Of a DNA stretch of 64,000 nt, positions 52,860-62,481 are shown in pieces. How positions within the stretch are numbered: position 1 is the stretch's first letter; every line of letters begins with the position of its first letter. Made by a program: the position numbers and the translations under genes. Origin of the DNA: Chaunax sp. Z400 (lineage: Eukaryota > Chordata > Actinopteri > Lophiiformes > Chaunacidae); the NCBI GenBank assembly GCA_037577475.1, contig CM075187.1, forward strand, positions 2,660,046 to 2,724,045, written 5' to 3'. The notes below the pieces were generated by a model. The model had not been told where the DNA came from. It saw only the letters and a program-made list of their open reading frames with translations, and did not search any database.

Positions 52860-53176
52860 CCATATTTAGCTTTTGTTCAAGGACAAAGCATAAAGCGGAA
52901 CCTTTGTTACCCTTTTGTTTTAGAGGGGAATGAAAACAACGTCGGACTTACGTGGCCGTCGAGGGTGTTTCCTGTTTTGAAGGAAAACTGAAAACGCCTG
53001 GCGCCAGTGTCACAGTGAGTTCCTATTAGCTTGTCAATTTATTTCTCCCAAACATTTTAACAAGTAATGCTAAATTTTAATGCGACGTTTAGTGTTAGCC
53101 TCATAGCTTACAATATAACTTTTATCTAATACAGTTATCGTAAGTTAGCTTGCTAAATAAAACGCTCATTTGCTAG
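52860..53176. promoter_or_regulatory. Duplicated copy of the asb6 upstream region
   Basis: It corresponds to 56,078-56,394 with a handful of differences. It keeps the plus-strand CACA|GTGAGT donor-like site at 53,015 and the minus-strand CCAC|GTAAGTCC donor-like site near 52,950. Whether it is an active alternative promoter or a decayed copy cannot be told from sequence. Confidence 0.4.
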
Positions 53177-53916
53177 GGGTGGATCCAAAGACGCAGGTCC
53201 AAGACTATTTTTCCCACTTGCTTTAACATTTTTCAGAACTGCAGAAAGAATCCTGGAGCTGTTTTTTGTTTTTTTCCCCAGTTCATCTCTGGGTTTGTCT
53301 TTTCACCTCCTGTTCTCTGACAGGAAACGGTGCTCTTGTGACCACAGGGTGACAAAGGTGCAAATTAACTTCAGAGTGGGAAAAAAATCTGTGATTTATT
53401 GATCCGGTGACTTGGATGTGAAAATGATAATGAAAATGTTTTCCAGCTCTCGGTGTGCCAAGAAAGAATCTCTGTGTTTCTGCTCACGTGTACATTCACA
53501 TGGGTTATGTTTGCTTTCATGCATGGTTTTTTTCAATAAAATGCATTAAAAAAAACTACTTCATGCACATTTCTGCTATTTTCTAAGGTGATACAACTTT
53601 TGGTTTAGTATTTATTTTGGTTTTTACTGATGTTTAAACTTATGCAGTAGAAGTATTATTAATACCTGAGGTCTGTTTAAACTGTCAGCTCATTTAAACA
53701 TTTTGTTTACTGCAGCTTTCTCATAAATTCAAAATATTTCCTATCTACTTTTATTCATGTCACCTTATTTAATCTCTGTTTATTTGCTCATCTTTGCATT
53801 TTGTTTTTATTGTCTATAATTTGCAGCTTTTCTGTCTTCTAATGTCCTGTTTTTAACAGTCCCTCATGCTCTTAATGTATTATTTCTTTTTAATGCTCTT
53901 AATGTCTTATGTTTAA

Positions 53917-53997
53917 TTCAGTCTGTGCCTCTGTAAAGCACTTTCAATTGCCTTGTGTCTGAATGGTTCTATATAAATAAAGTTTACTTGCATTGCT
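53917..53997 (+). mobile_element. LINE 3'-tail-like fragment (unit 2 copy)
   Basis: Duplicate of 50,815-50,895, carried within the tandem segment. Confidence 0.5.
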
Positions 53998-55043
53998 TAA
54001 TGAAAATAATGAACCACTAATTTAGTAAAGAAAACAATTATGACGGGTGTGTTGTAATAAAAAGGAACAGTGTCCCCTGATTAAATGCAGTCTTTCTGCA
54101 CTTTGAAGAGTGAAAACACAGATGTGTATTAAGTTAGTGGTGGATGTCAGGTTGTGTCTTCATGCAAAGTAGATTTGAGGCTTAAAATTTACAAAAAACT
54201 ATCTTTAATTTACGGGTTTAGTGAAGGCAGGTAATTTTTTTACCCTGAGGATAAGGGAAGTATACAGAATAATACACAAGTATTAAATAATTCTATTTTA
54301 CTTGAATAAATGTTTAATAGTATTATAGTTTTGTAAAGTCACTGATGATATGAAATTTCCACTTGGTTTGGCAGCATTTGTTTTCACGCTCAAATCCCAC
54401 TATCCAAACATCCCATAATAAGCACATCCTCTTTGTTTTCATTCAGTTTCAGAATCCAAACTAAAAGTGTTTCATTTGTTCCACTGGTGATCTCACACTA
54501 TTAAATCAGATGTGTCATTTGAACTAATGAGTCTTCCACTCTGCAGCATTACATTGGCTTCACTTTCCAAAACATGATACAGTATGTCAGCAGCAACATA
54601 TGTTGTGTTAAAATGCTTTGTCATTAACATGTGTTGTGTTCAAAATCAGACACACAGATGTGTTAGAATGGAGGACGCTCCTGGACGGTTCTCAAAGCAA
54701 GCCATCTGTCACCAAACCCAGACACAGTGGGGGTTTTTCTGCTGAGCAGGACAAAGGCGACTGTTAGCACACAAAAAAAGTGGAAGCTGCTAAGACTGAT
54801 GAGCCATATGGAAACAAAATACAGGTTTGAACTGTTGCTGGTGGTTAAACATTTTTTTAATTAGAACATCAATCTGAAAATGCTGAATGGTGATCAATGA
54901 CTTGATCAGGAAGGAGGAGACATGACAAATATTGCAATGGTTTGTAAATAAATGACAGAACTGTCAGATACAAAAGTACATTGTGATTTATGATCATGTT
55001 GCACAGAAATGATGAAACATGATGATTGACTTGCTTGATTACT

Positions 55044-55168
55044 AACAGGGGACATTTTGTCTGACATATGTTCACAGTTTGCAGTTTTGATGTGTTGTTT
55101 TTCTAAAGCCTGTGTTTTCTCATGACTAAACGTGTAATAATTCAGGTTTATCACCGAAATTTCAATGT
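55044..55168. other. 125-bp segment present only in unit 2
   Basis: The flanks (GCTTGATTACT and TGAAGCTGATGATATG) are joined directly in unit 1. I see no target-site duplication, terminal inverted repeat or tail, so a deletion from unit 1 is more likely than an insertion into unit 2. Confidence 0.75.
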
Positions 55169-56129
55169 TGAAGCTGATGATATGCCTCAGGTCTTATCTG
55201 CCAGATGCTGTTTCACAAGTGAGCATCCACACTTACGCATACATGAAATGACTCCTCGGTGAATTATGGCTGTTAAACAAATTATTAATATTTCCAATTC
55301 CTCCTACACATAAAAAAATTACAATTTTAGACTTCAAACCGAATAAAATCTAATCCCTCAAATGAATTTATTATAACAAGTTTCAAATTAGAGTTCGATC
55401 ACTGTCACTTATGCAACGTAAATGCATAAACAATGGAGCTCCAGTTTGATACGTTTGAACTGATCCAGAACCTGTGGAAATCCATAAATATAGACGACTT
55501 TTCCTTTAAAATATCCATTTAGGCTTATTCTTGACAAACAGAGATATTGAATGTCTAATTAATAATATCATCATAATAACAAAATATACATAAATCTCTC
55601 CCTTTGTAGAATGCTCTTTAAAATGATTTTTCAGTCTAAAAAGATGAAACACGTCCATTCCAGAAATGATTTACAATAGTCTGCTTTATGTTCTCATTAT
55701 ATAATAATAATAATATATATTATTAAAGCATTTCAACCAATACGTGTTTGTTAATTTTTTCTAGAATTAATATTTTTTTATGTAGGTATTTATTTTTGTT
55801 CTTATTTTGTTAAAACTACCAAATTACTACAAATGAACGTGTAAACGATTATAGATGGTGTCCATTATGTGTAGGAGGTGTAATTTTGTATTAATATTGG
55901 ATTCTCACATTGTATTGTATCCGTGAGTTTGTCAACATTCGTTTTATAAATAAAGCTATAGATAAACTCTCGTTTTTCTACCGTCTCCGGTTCCCGTCTA
56001 TACAAACAGTCTATAACATTTGAAAATAAAAATGATAGTGAATCTGGTTCAAAAGTCAATGAGAAAACAAACATCAGCCATATTTAGCTTTTGTTCAAGG
56101 ACAAAGCATAAAGCGGAACCTTTGTTACC

Positions 56130-56656
56130 CTTTTGTTTTAGAGGGGAATGAAAACAACGTCGGACTTACGTGGCCGTCGAGGGTGTTTCCTGTTTTGAAG
56201 GAAAACTGAAAACGCCTGGCGCCAGTGTCACAGTGAGTTGCTATTAGCTTGTCAATTTATTTCCCCCAAACATTTTAACAAGTAATGCTAAATTTTAATG
56301 CGACGTTTAGTGTTAGCCTCATAGCTTACAATATAACTTTTATCTAATACAGTTATCGTAAGTTAGCTTGCTAAATAAAACGCTCATTTGCTAGCTTTGA
56401 GAAGGCGAACTTCTTCGTGTGAGTAGAAATGACAGAGACATTCATTAATTTAATGTTTAGAGTGTATACGCTAGCAAGTTAGCGGAAGTATCACCAAACT
56501 AAAGACTATAGATGCCATTTAGCAGCTTTATCTGAAGGGAAGCCACCGGGATGACTTGTATTTTCCCTGACACAGACACAGACTCGGTCCATAATGAGTG
56601 TTACATTTATTTTGTTTTTTAGTCACTGATTTTGTTTCGTGAAGAGCGGAGGAGCG
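56130..56656 (+). promoter_or_regulatory. Candidate asb6 promoter, 5' UTR exon and intron
   Basis: A CpG-bearing stretch (GTCGGACTTACGTGGCCGTC, ACGCCTGGCGCCAGTG) lies about 0.4-0.5 kb before the start codon. It has a donor-like CACA|GTGAGT (GT at 56,233); another GTGAGT follows at 56,419. A pyrimidine-rich TTTTGTTTTTTAG|TCACTG near 56,622 could be the matching acceptor, leaving a short leader before ATG. On the minus strand CCAC|GTAAGTCC is also a strong donor-like site, so the promoter may be bidirectional. All of this is inferred from consensus only. Confidence 0.4.
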
Positions 56657-56766
56657 ATGCCTTTCCTCCACGGGTTTCGCCGGATCGTTTATGAGTATCA
56701 GCCGCTGGTGGATGCTGTGATGCGTGTAGTTGGACTGGAGGAAAGTGATGCTGATCACGAGGACAG
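56657..56766 (+). CDS. asb6: asb6 coding exon 1
   Basis: It encodes residues 1-36 plus two bases of Arg37. The start context is GAGCGATGC. It ends GGACAG|GTAACA. The MPFLHGFRRI start fits ASB6 of other vertebrates, which fixes this ATG. Confidence 0.93.
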
Positions 56767-59700
56767 GTAACACAAAGCCGAAGTTGTTTTTTTATTTGAT
56801 AAATGACGATGATGACGCTAATGTTTTCCTAATCTCTGATTCATATCTGGGAAATGTAGCTCAGTATCGTTGCAGGATGCATGTGATAGAAACACTCGTG
56901 GTCCACGTTTGTATTACATCAAAGATGCCTTTATACATCCGTTTCTAATGGATGTAGCCTTGGCCGGGTGGAGAGGTGGTGTCCAACCTTCCTAGAATGT
57001 TTCGACCCTTAACCACAACATTCTCCAGTGGTGTCCAAGTCACTGCCCCTCTCCTCCCAACGTCCAGCAAGGGTTGGGAGGGTGTCATACACTGCTCTGA
57101 GCAGAAAGGAGATGCGAAATGGCTCCAGCTGCCACAGTTCAGTCCAGGTGATTGTCCTCCTAGGAAGTTCCCACCTTGTCCAGGCGCCTTGTATTCCAAG
57201 CTCGATTGCCTTAGCTCTTCTCCTCTCCTTCTGGACTAAGGTTCTCTTCTCCCTAGGAAAGGACTTGGACCGCTGCTGGAACTGCGATTGCATTGCACTG
57301 CATTGAATACTGTATGAATGAAACTCTTTCCCTGTCCCTTCTTGTGTCCAGAGTCCTAACTCCTGAAGAGAAGGCTGGTGTTTGTAGCTCTCTGGTGGAG
57401 CTTCTGGAGCGGGAGTCCCAGTCTGAGGTGTTTGTGGAAGGCATCAGCTATGCTCTGTTTAAGGTGGCAGAGCAGGGACTGGTGTACGCGGCTGAAATCC
57501 TTCTACGCTTTGGAGCTGATGTCAACTTTGAAGGTGGGAAACAATGTGTTTGAACTTTTAGCTACAGTAAGCACCTAAAATTGAATAGTCAGCCAGAGAA
57601 GCCAGATCCACGTACTGATGTTGGTTAATCTAGTTGATGCACTCAATCCCACTTGGCCTACAGTCCTTCATGCATAATGCAGCATTTCTCTCACTCTCAG
57701 TTTATAAGCTTGGTTTTAAGTAGTTTTGTTCTCATTTGAGCAACCAATAGTAATTATTTTAAGCTAATTTTGCCCACTTAAGATGGTGTGCCTTATAAAA
57801 TAACCGATGACTTGACAATCTGACCATCAGCCGGCCTTGAGTCGAGCTGAGACCGTCCAGTTTACACCACTGCTGGTTCCCTGAAATGTTCTAAAGCAGT
57901 TTGATTTCATCGTGAATCTGAACTGGGTTTATAATGCCAGCACAAATGAGGTTTTAGTCAGGAATAGCCAAAAAGGGAAAATCAAACTGTTTGGAAGTCG
58001 GGATCATGTTGAAGGTAGAGAAGAGTGAAGCCAGGGAACTCAGCAGTCAATGGACTCAACTGAGGATTGACAAACAAAACCAAACAAGCAGCTTTGGGGT
58101 TGTGTCACGAGATGGAGAAGAAAAACAGAACCGAGCTGATATTAAATTGAAATAGTCTAGCAATGAATTCCTCACACATTGAATTCATGCACTTAAAAGC
58201 TTTTTTTTTTACAAAACAAAAGCAGAAGTAGGCCCACATTAAACAGGAGAGGTCACACCCACAGCATGTTAAAAGAGAGAACGTCTCTCTCTGTTATGAT
58301 GGGAGATTTAGTTCGTGGGGAGATTGTTCACTAGTTAATTGATCACCAATGGCGCTGTTCTATCATATGGATTAAGAAATTAAAAAAACGTATACCTTTT
58401 TGGTTGTTATACCTCAAATAAAGTCAATGTGTGGGGAAACACTGGTATTATCAGAAACCTTCATCTTTCTGATTTCTGTTTCCATATATGAGTATTTGTC
58501 TCTACCCTGCAGACCCAGTGTCTTATTACAACCCTCTGCATGTAGCAGTTTTGAGGAACCGGCCAAACGTGGTGAGGCTGCTGGTCGGCCACGGAGCAGA
58601 TATCGAAAAGAGAGACAGGGTGAGGCGGCTGTCGAGCTCTTCATGTCGTCTGTTGTTCTCATTGCACCTCCTCTGTTCATATGTTCACTGTGTTACTCCG
58701 TAGATCCATGAGAGCAGCCCTTTGGATCTTGCCTGCGAGGAGTCAGAGAGACTCCCCTGCCTGCAGACACTGCTGGACATGGGTGCTGATGTGAGCGCAA
58801 GTGATAAACGTGGTACGTTCACATCGTCCAGCCTGATTCAGAGACATTCATTCTTGCTCTCAGTCGTTAATTCTTGAAACTGATTTACTCTTTTGATTTA
58901 CTGACTGTTTTACTCTTGTCTCCAAAGGAAAAACACCTTTACTCCACGCCTTTGCCAGCAGCGATGGAGTCACTGTGCACAACACTGAGAACATCCAGCT
59001 TCTGCTAGAGAGAGGTACTGACTGTAAAACACCCTTCATCTTCACTTTGCCTTCTTTTGGTCATCTCAAACAGCTTCAAGGTTAATCCACTGCTTTCACA
59101 AACTTGTGTTAGCATACATACACATCCACCTGTGTGCATTTTGAGCTAACATTTCAGTGCAGACACAGTTTTTAAAAAGTGGATCAGAAACAATCCTGTG
59201 ATTCAGGAATCAAGTGCAGGGTTTTGAGGACTAAAACATGAATATTTAAATACAACATCAACGTTTTTTAATTTTCATCATTGATATTGCTTTAAAAAAA
59301 AGAAGGTCACATGCAGGAAAGTCATTTTGTTAAACTGCAGTTTTAGGAAAGGTGGACTAGGACTGATAAGTCTCCATTAGTTACCCATCACTGACACAAT
59401 CACCTTAACACAGGGAAGCACCACCCTGAGGCGCTAAGCTAATCGGCTCCTGCTAACTACCTGCATGCCGGTTAGCTCTCTCCACATACATATAGTAAAT
59501 GCTGGTTCAGTTTGTGTGAAATAAACCAGTTTGAGTTTTTACACTGGACCGGACTGGGATTAACAGAAACCAACTCAACCCTAGTTCAACAGTTTTTTAG
59601 TGTCATAAATGATCTAAACAGTTTCTCAGCTGTCAAAAGAGTCTCTGATAACTAGATGCCACTCAGAGAGCAAACCTCCACAGAGGCAGCTCCATTTCCC

Positions 59701-60961
59701 CATGATGTCACTGCACCTAAACGCAACAGTCCCCTGATAGTCTGACCCTCATCATGTGACTCCTGGGCCATGAAAACCCACCCCTAGAATCTGGATCACA
59801 TTGGTATCATTATTAGTCTGATAGTTATTCTAGAAAAGTTATTCTTATGGTGATGTCATCGTGTCATTTTTGTCCAATCATTGTAGACGTTGAAGTATCC
59901 ATGAAGTTAGAAGATAAAATCTAGTAATTATCCCACAGTGGTAAAGAATCCTTTATTAAAATTCTGGATCCAGATGATGATCCGGATCACCACCAAAAAA
60001 GTCGGCCATAGACTACCTCTACAGAAAAGTCATTAGAATCTGTTGGTAACTTTTTGAGTAATCCTGTTAACAGACAGACAAACAAACCAACACTGGTAAA
60101 AACAGAACTTCATTGGTGGAGGTGAATATCATCTCTTGCCTTGATTGTCTCTTATTATTTCAAACGTGTGCTCGTACCGGTGGTTTGATCCCAGATGTGG
60201 TTCTGAGTGATGCCTCCTCCACTACAGGTGCTGACATTAATGCAGTTACCGTAGACTGTGAATCGGTCGAGTCCTCCTTGGTGTTCCTGATGAAGCAGGC
60301 TCTGGACGCCAGCGCGGAGGACGCCGCTGAGATCGGAAACTTCTGCTTGAAAACCACGCGGCTGCTGCTGACTCACGGCGAGGATCCCAGCTGCTGTCTG
60401 GTGACGGCGGCCGGGGATGAAGGCGAGCCTTCCCTGATGCGGATGAGCCTGGAGCACTTTGACCTGCTCTTCCCTCTGGCGGCGCTCTTAATCCAGAGCG
60501 CATCCCTGTTGGTTTGCTCCTATCATGGAGACTCCTGTTGGTCATTTGACAAACTCCTTTTCCAGCGGCTCCAAACGGCCCTGCAGCAGTGCTCCGATCA
60601 AACCCGCGCCGCTGACATCCTGGAGCAAGCTGAGGCGTTGCTCGACATGGCGAGGGTAGACAACCCCGTGCTGTATCTGCCTCCTACGCCGGAGCTCCCT
60701 CTGTCTGGTGAGGACTCTCACCCCTATACTCAGGCTCTGGTAGACCTGTACAACCGCGCAGTAGACCGTGACGCCAGCCCTCCTGCTTTACAGTGCCTTT
60801 GTAGGACATTCATAAGGAGCCATTTACGGCCTCGGCCGCTGGAAGACCAAGTCAAAGCCTTGCCTTTACCGGACCGACTGAAAGACTTTCTTCTTGCTGT
60901 GCGCACATATACCCCAAAACCTGGCTGGGACTGCTTCAGGTCCCAGAATAACCAGCGCTGA
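56657..60961 (+). CDS. asb6: ASB6, ankyrin repeat and SOCS box protein 6 (six coding exons)
   Basis: Joining 56657-56766, 57352-57533, 58513-58619, 58704-58812, 58928-59014 and 60228-60961 gives 1,329 nt, a 442-residue protein and a TGA stop. Every intron is GT-AG and every phase agrees. The start MPFLHGFRRIVYEYQPLVDA is the characteristic ASB6 N terminus. Ankyrin-type repeats follow (about residues 69-98, 101-132, 136-168, 169-201 and a degenerate one to about 245, with GADVNFE, GHGADIEKRD and MGADVSASD loops). A C-terminal SOCS box spans about 383-422, with LQCLCR (BC box) and LPLP (Cul5 box, 410-413). ASB proteins are substrate receptors of Elongin B/C-Cullin 5-Rbx2 ubiquitin ligases; mammalian ASB6 has been linked to the adaptor APS in insulin signalling. 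The human protein is about 421 residues, so this one is slightly longer, partly in a tail after the SOCS box. Transcription is away from tmem132. Confidence 0.95.
57010..57293 (-). pseudogene. LINE ORF fragment in asb6 intron 1
   Basis: The minus-strand frame contains RWELPRRTITWTELWQLEPF and RISFLLRAVYDTLPT. This is the C-terminal region (before the zinc-binding motif) of a fish non-LTR retrotransposon reverse-transcriptase ORF. The zinc-binding cysteines and the polymerase domain are absent, so it is a short inactive insertion antisense to asb6. Confidence 0.7.
57352..57533 (+). CDS. asb6: asb6 coding exon 2
   Basis: Acceptor TTGTGTCCAG, donor GAAG|GTGGGA. It completes Arg37 and carries the LLERESQSEVFVEGISYAL helix region and the first ankyrin repeat (GLVYAAEILLRFGADVNFE). 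Confidence 0.93.
57534..58512 (+). other. asb6 intron 2
   Basis: 979 bp between a GTGGGA donor and a CTACCCTGCAG acceptor. It is AT-rich and unremarkable, with no repeat I can name. Confidence 0.8.
58513..58619 (+). CDS. asb6: asb6 coding exon 3
   Basis: Encodes DPVSYYNPLHVAVLRNRPNV and the rest of an ankyrin repeat to KRDR. It ends in phase 0 at AGG|GTGAGG. The frame that runs on past the donor is intronic. Confidence 0.93.
58704..58812 (+). CDS. asb6: asb6 coding exon 4
   Basis: Acceptor CTCCGTAG. Encodes IHESSPLDLACEESERLPCL and the MGADVSASDKR loop of the third ankyrin repeat. Donor G|GTACGT. Confidence 0.92.
58928..59014 (+). CDS. asb6: asb6 coding exon 5
   Basis: Acceptor TCTCCAAAG. 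Encodes GKTPLLHAFASSDGVTVHNT and ENIQLLLER. Donor G|GTACTG. The close match to the human DKHGKT...HNTEN segment confirms the exon. Confidence 0.92.
59015..60227 (+). other. asb6 intron 5 with repeat insertion
   Basis: The 1.2 kb intron is the largest in the gene. Its right part (59,930-60,115) is a minus-strand copy of the 'GATTTC..GGATGGAG' repeat, ending in CAGACAGACAAACAAACCAA. The acceptor is CCTCCACTACAG. The open frame that begins at 60,113 is intronic up to this site. Confidence 0.8.
59930..60115 (-). repeat. Dispersed repeat copy in asb6 intron 5
   Basis: TCCGGATCACCACCAAAAAA, AAGTCATTAGAATCTGTTGG and TTTTTGAGTAATCCTGTTAA are the reverse complement of the family at 36,590-36,920. Confidence 0.55.
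60228..60961 (+). CDS. asb6: asb6 coding exon 6 (last)
   Basis: It encodes residues 199-442 after the split Gly: a degenerate ankyrin repeat (TTRLLLTHGEDPS), the long ASB6-specific middle region (HGDSCWSFDKLLFQRL, AEALLDMARVDNP) and the SOCS box with LPLPDRLKDFLL, then TGA. The local GC content is clearly higher than in the flanking non-coding DNA. Confidence 0.95.
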
Positions 60962-61263
60962 ACACATGAGCTACTGGCTAGTGTTTACAAATGAACAAAA
61001 AAGAATCAACCCACAGAGGTCTTAGTTCCTATTTTGTGCCAAATCTGCAGACAAATGTGTATGTTTACTTTAATGCACAGGGATTTCTGTGCAGGTATTT
61101 GAAATGTGTTTTTGTTGTTGTTTTTCATTTCCAATTTCATGACAAAGTTAACAACACAAATCACATAGAATTTGATCTTTTCTATTTTGATTTGGGTTTT
61201 TTTTCATACGTGGCTCTAAATCAGAGAGATGTTCATGAGTGATCCTGTTACTCCTGGTCTAAC

Positions 61264-61269
61264 AATAAA
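61264..61269 (+). terminator. asb6 polyadenylation signal
   Basis: AATAAA about 300 bp after the stop codon, followed by a GT-rich stretch (TGCTGTGTTGCTGG), the usual arrangement for 3' end cleavage. The 3' UTR would end near 61,285. Confidence 0.7.
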
Positions 61270-61789
61270 GTTGTTCCTAATACTGCTGTGTTGCTGGAGT
61301 TTTTTGTTTTTTTTTGCCTTTTTGCAAGCTTTTCTCTTCTCCATGCACCTTGAAGGTCGGTGAAGTTGTGCCAGAATCTCCTCTCTGTGTCTACATATAC
61401 TGTAGCTGTTAATAGCAGGTTTGAACAGACTGAGATGCGGATCTGATTCCTGCTGATGTGAACCGTCCGGTCTGAATTCACCTGGTTTGTCTCCTGCTCA
61501 CATCTTTGTAGTATCATCATGTGGAGTATGGAGACTCGTAGAGGCTGTAGTTTAACAGATGTCTGGGGATTTCTGCCCTCGGCCTGAACAGCTGACTCAC
61601 ACTACCACAGCAAAACATCTCGTCTTATTTTATGTTCTCTTTGGATGTCAGACATGGTTGAGTGTGAACCATCGAAGCAAATCTGAAATCAAATCCACGT
61701 CACTCTCAGCTGCTGTGTGAGTGTAAAGTCCAGCCTTACTGGTTTTAACTGCTGATCACTCACTAAACTGCGTTCGCTGCAGCATAAAT

Positions 61790-61803
61790 CCAGCAGATGG
61801 CAG
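61790..61803 (+). promoter_or_regulatory. CTCF-like motif downstream of asb6
   Basis: CCAGCAGATGGCAG matches every position of the CTCF core consensus CCASYAGRKGGCRS. It lies about 0.5 kb past the asb6 poly(A) signal. Confidence 0.45.
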
Positions 61804-62449
61804 TGTTGCTCCTGCATCTGTGAGGCCGCTCAGAATGTGGAGGTCACAGATTTACTTATTCACAGTGCAGCAGGCTCCATCTATATTTCATCTCCTCTAC
61901 ATGATGGTGGTGTGATGTGGAGGTCTCACCATCGGCGTCCTGGTAGCCGATTACACCCAGTAACGGAGTTTGACACCGTTCCATGTTTGTCAACACGTTA
62001 CTGCTCGTAAGGGCAGAGCAGCGCTGAATGCTAACTCAGTGGATACTGTTACAGGAGAATATATGGAGAATTTTCATACACAAACATCAGCTGAGTGACA
62101 GTAAAGAAGCAGAAATACTACAGGAAGTGTGTGTGTGTGTGTGGAGATGAGATCTTGGCTGCTGGTGTTGAAAGTTTCACCAAACATTCGTTTTGAATTT
62201 CCTTTTAAGCAGCAGCCGTTTGTTCAGGGATAAATGATCGGCGCCTCAAGAGAAACGTCCTTCGATGTTACCATAGGGTACGTATGTGTTTGCGTGCATG
62301 TGTGCGTGTGACAGGCAAAACTAAATAGGACATTGTGTTACACAACTAACCCCTTCCTGACATTGCTGAAGCTGGAGTGGCTCCAAGGCTTTGCGAGCGT
62401 TCCAGCTCCTCTTGGTTATCTAGGTCACAGCCTCTGAGGAGAAGAGCCT

Positions 62450-62479
<30 letters not shown>
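62450..62479 (+). repeat. (CAG)10 trinucleotide repeat
   Basis: Ten perfect CAG copies. On the minus strand it reads as an Ala run in a 64-codon frame that I do not accept as a gene. Confidence 0.95.

Positions 62480-62481
<2 letters not shown>

Larger units (their letters stand above)
47981..53176 (+). repeat. Tandem segmental duplication, unit 1 (5.2 kb)
   Basis: This unit begins with GGGTGGATCCAAAGACGCAG and ends with CGCTCATTTGCTAG. At 53,176/53,177 it abuts a second start of the unit. Three blocks of it recur in order in unit 2: 47,981-48,038, 49,679-49,968 and 50,425-53,176. By eye, 52,121-52,860 differs from its partner at only about six positions, so the duplication is young. No protein gene is evident in the unit. 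It includes a LINE-tail-like piece at 50,815-50,890 (AAAGCACTTTCAATTGCCTT) and, at the right end, a copy of the asb6 upstream region. Confidence 0.93.
53177..56394 (+). repeat. Tandem segmental duplication, unit 2 (3.2 kb, shortened)
   Basis: Blocks: 53,177-53,234, 53,235-53,525 and 53,526-56,394 match unit 1. Relative to unit 1 it lacks about 1.64 kb (48,039-49,678) and about 455 bp (49,969-50,424). It has 125 bp extra at 55,044-55,168. The junctions carry only a few bases of shared sequence, as in end-joining deletions. It ends 262 bp before the asb6 start codon. Confidence 0.93.

Noticed and set aside
60113..60227. Upstream extension of the last asb6 exon as a separate gene start
   Set aside because: The segment before 60,228 is intronic: there is a clear CTACAG acceptor in matching phase, and homology starts exactly there.
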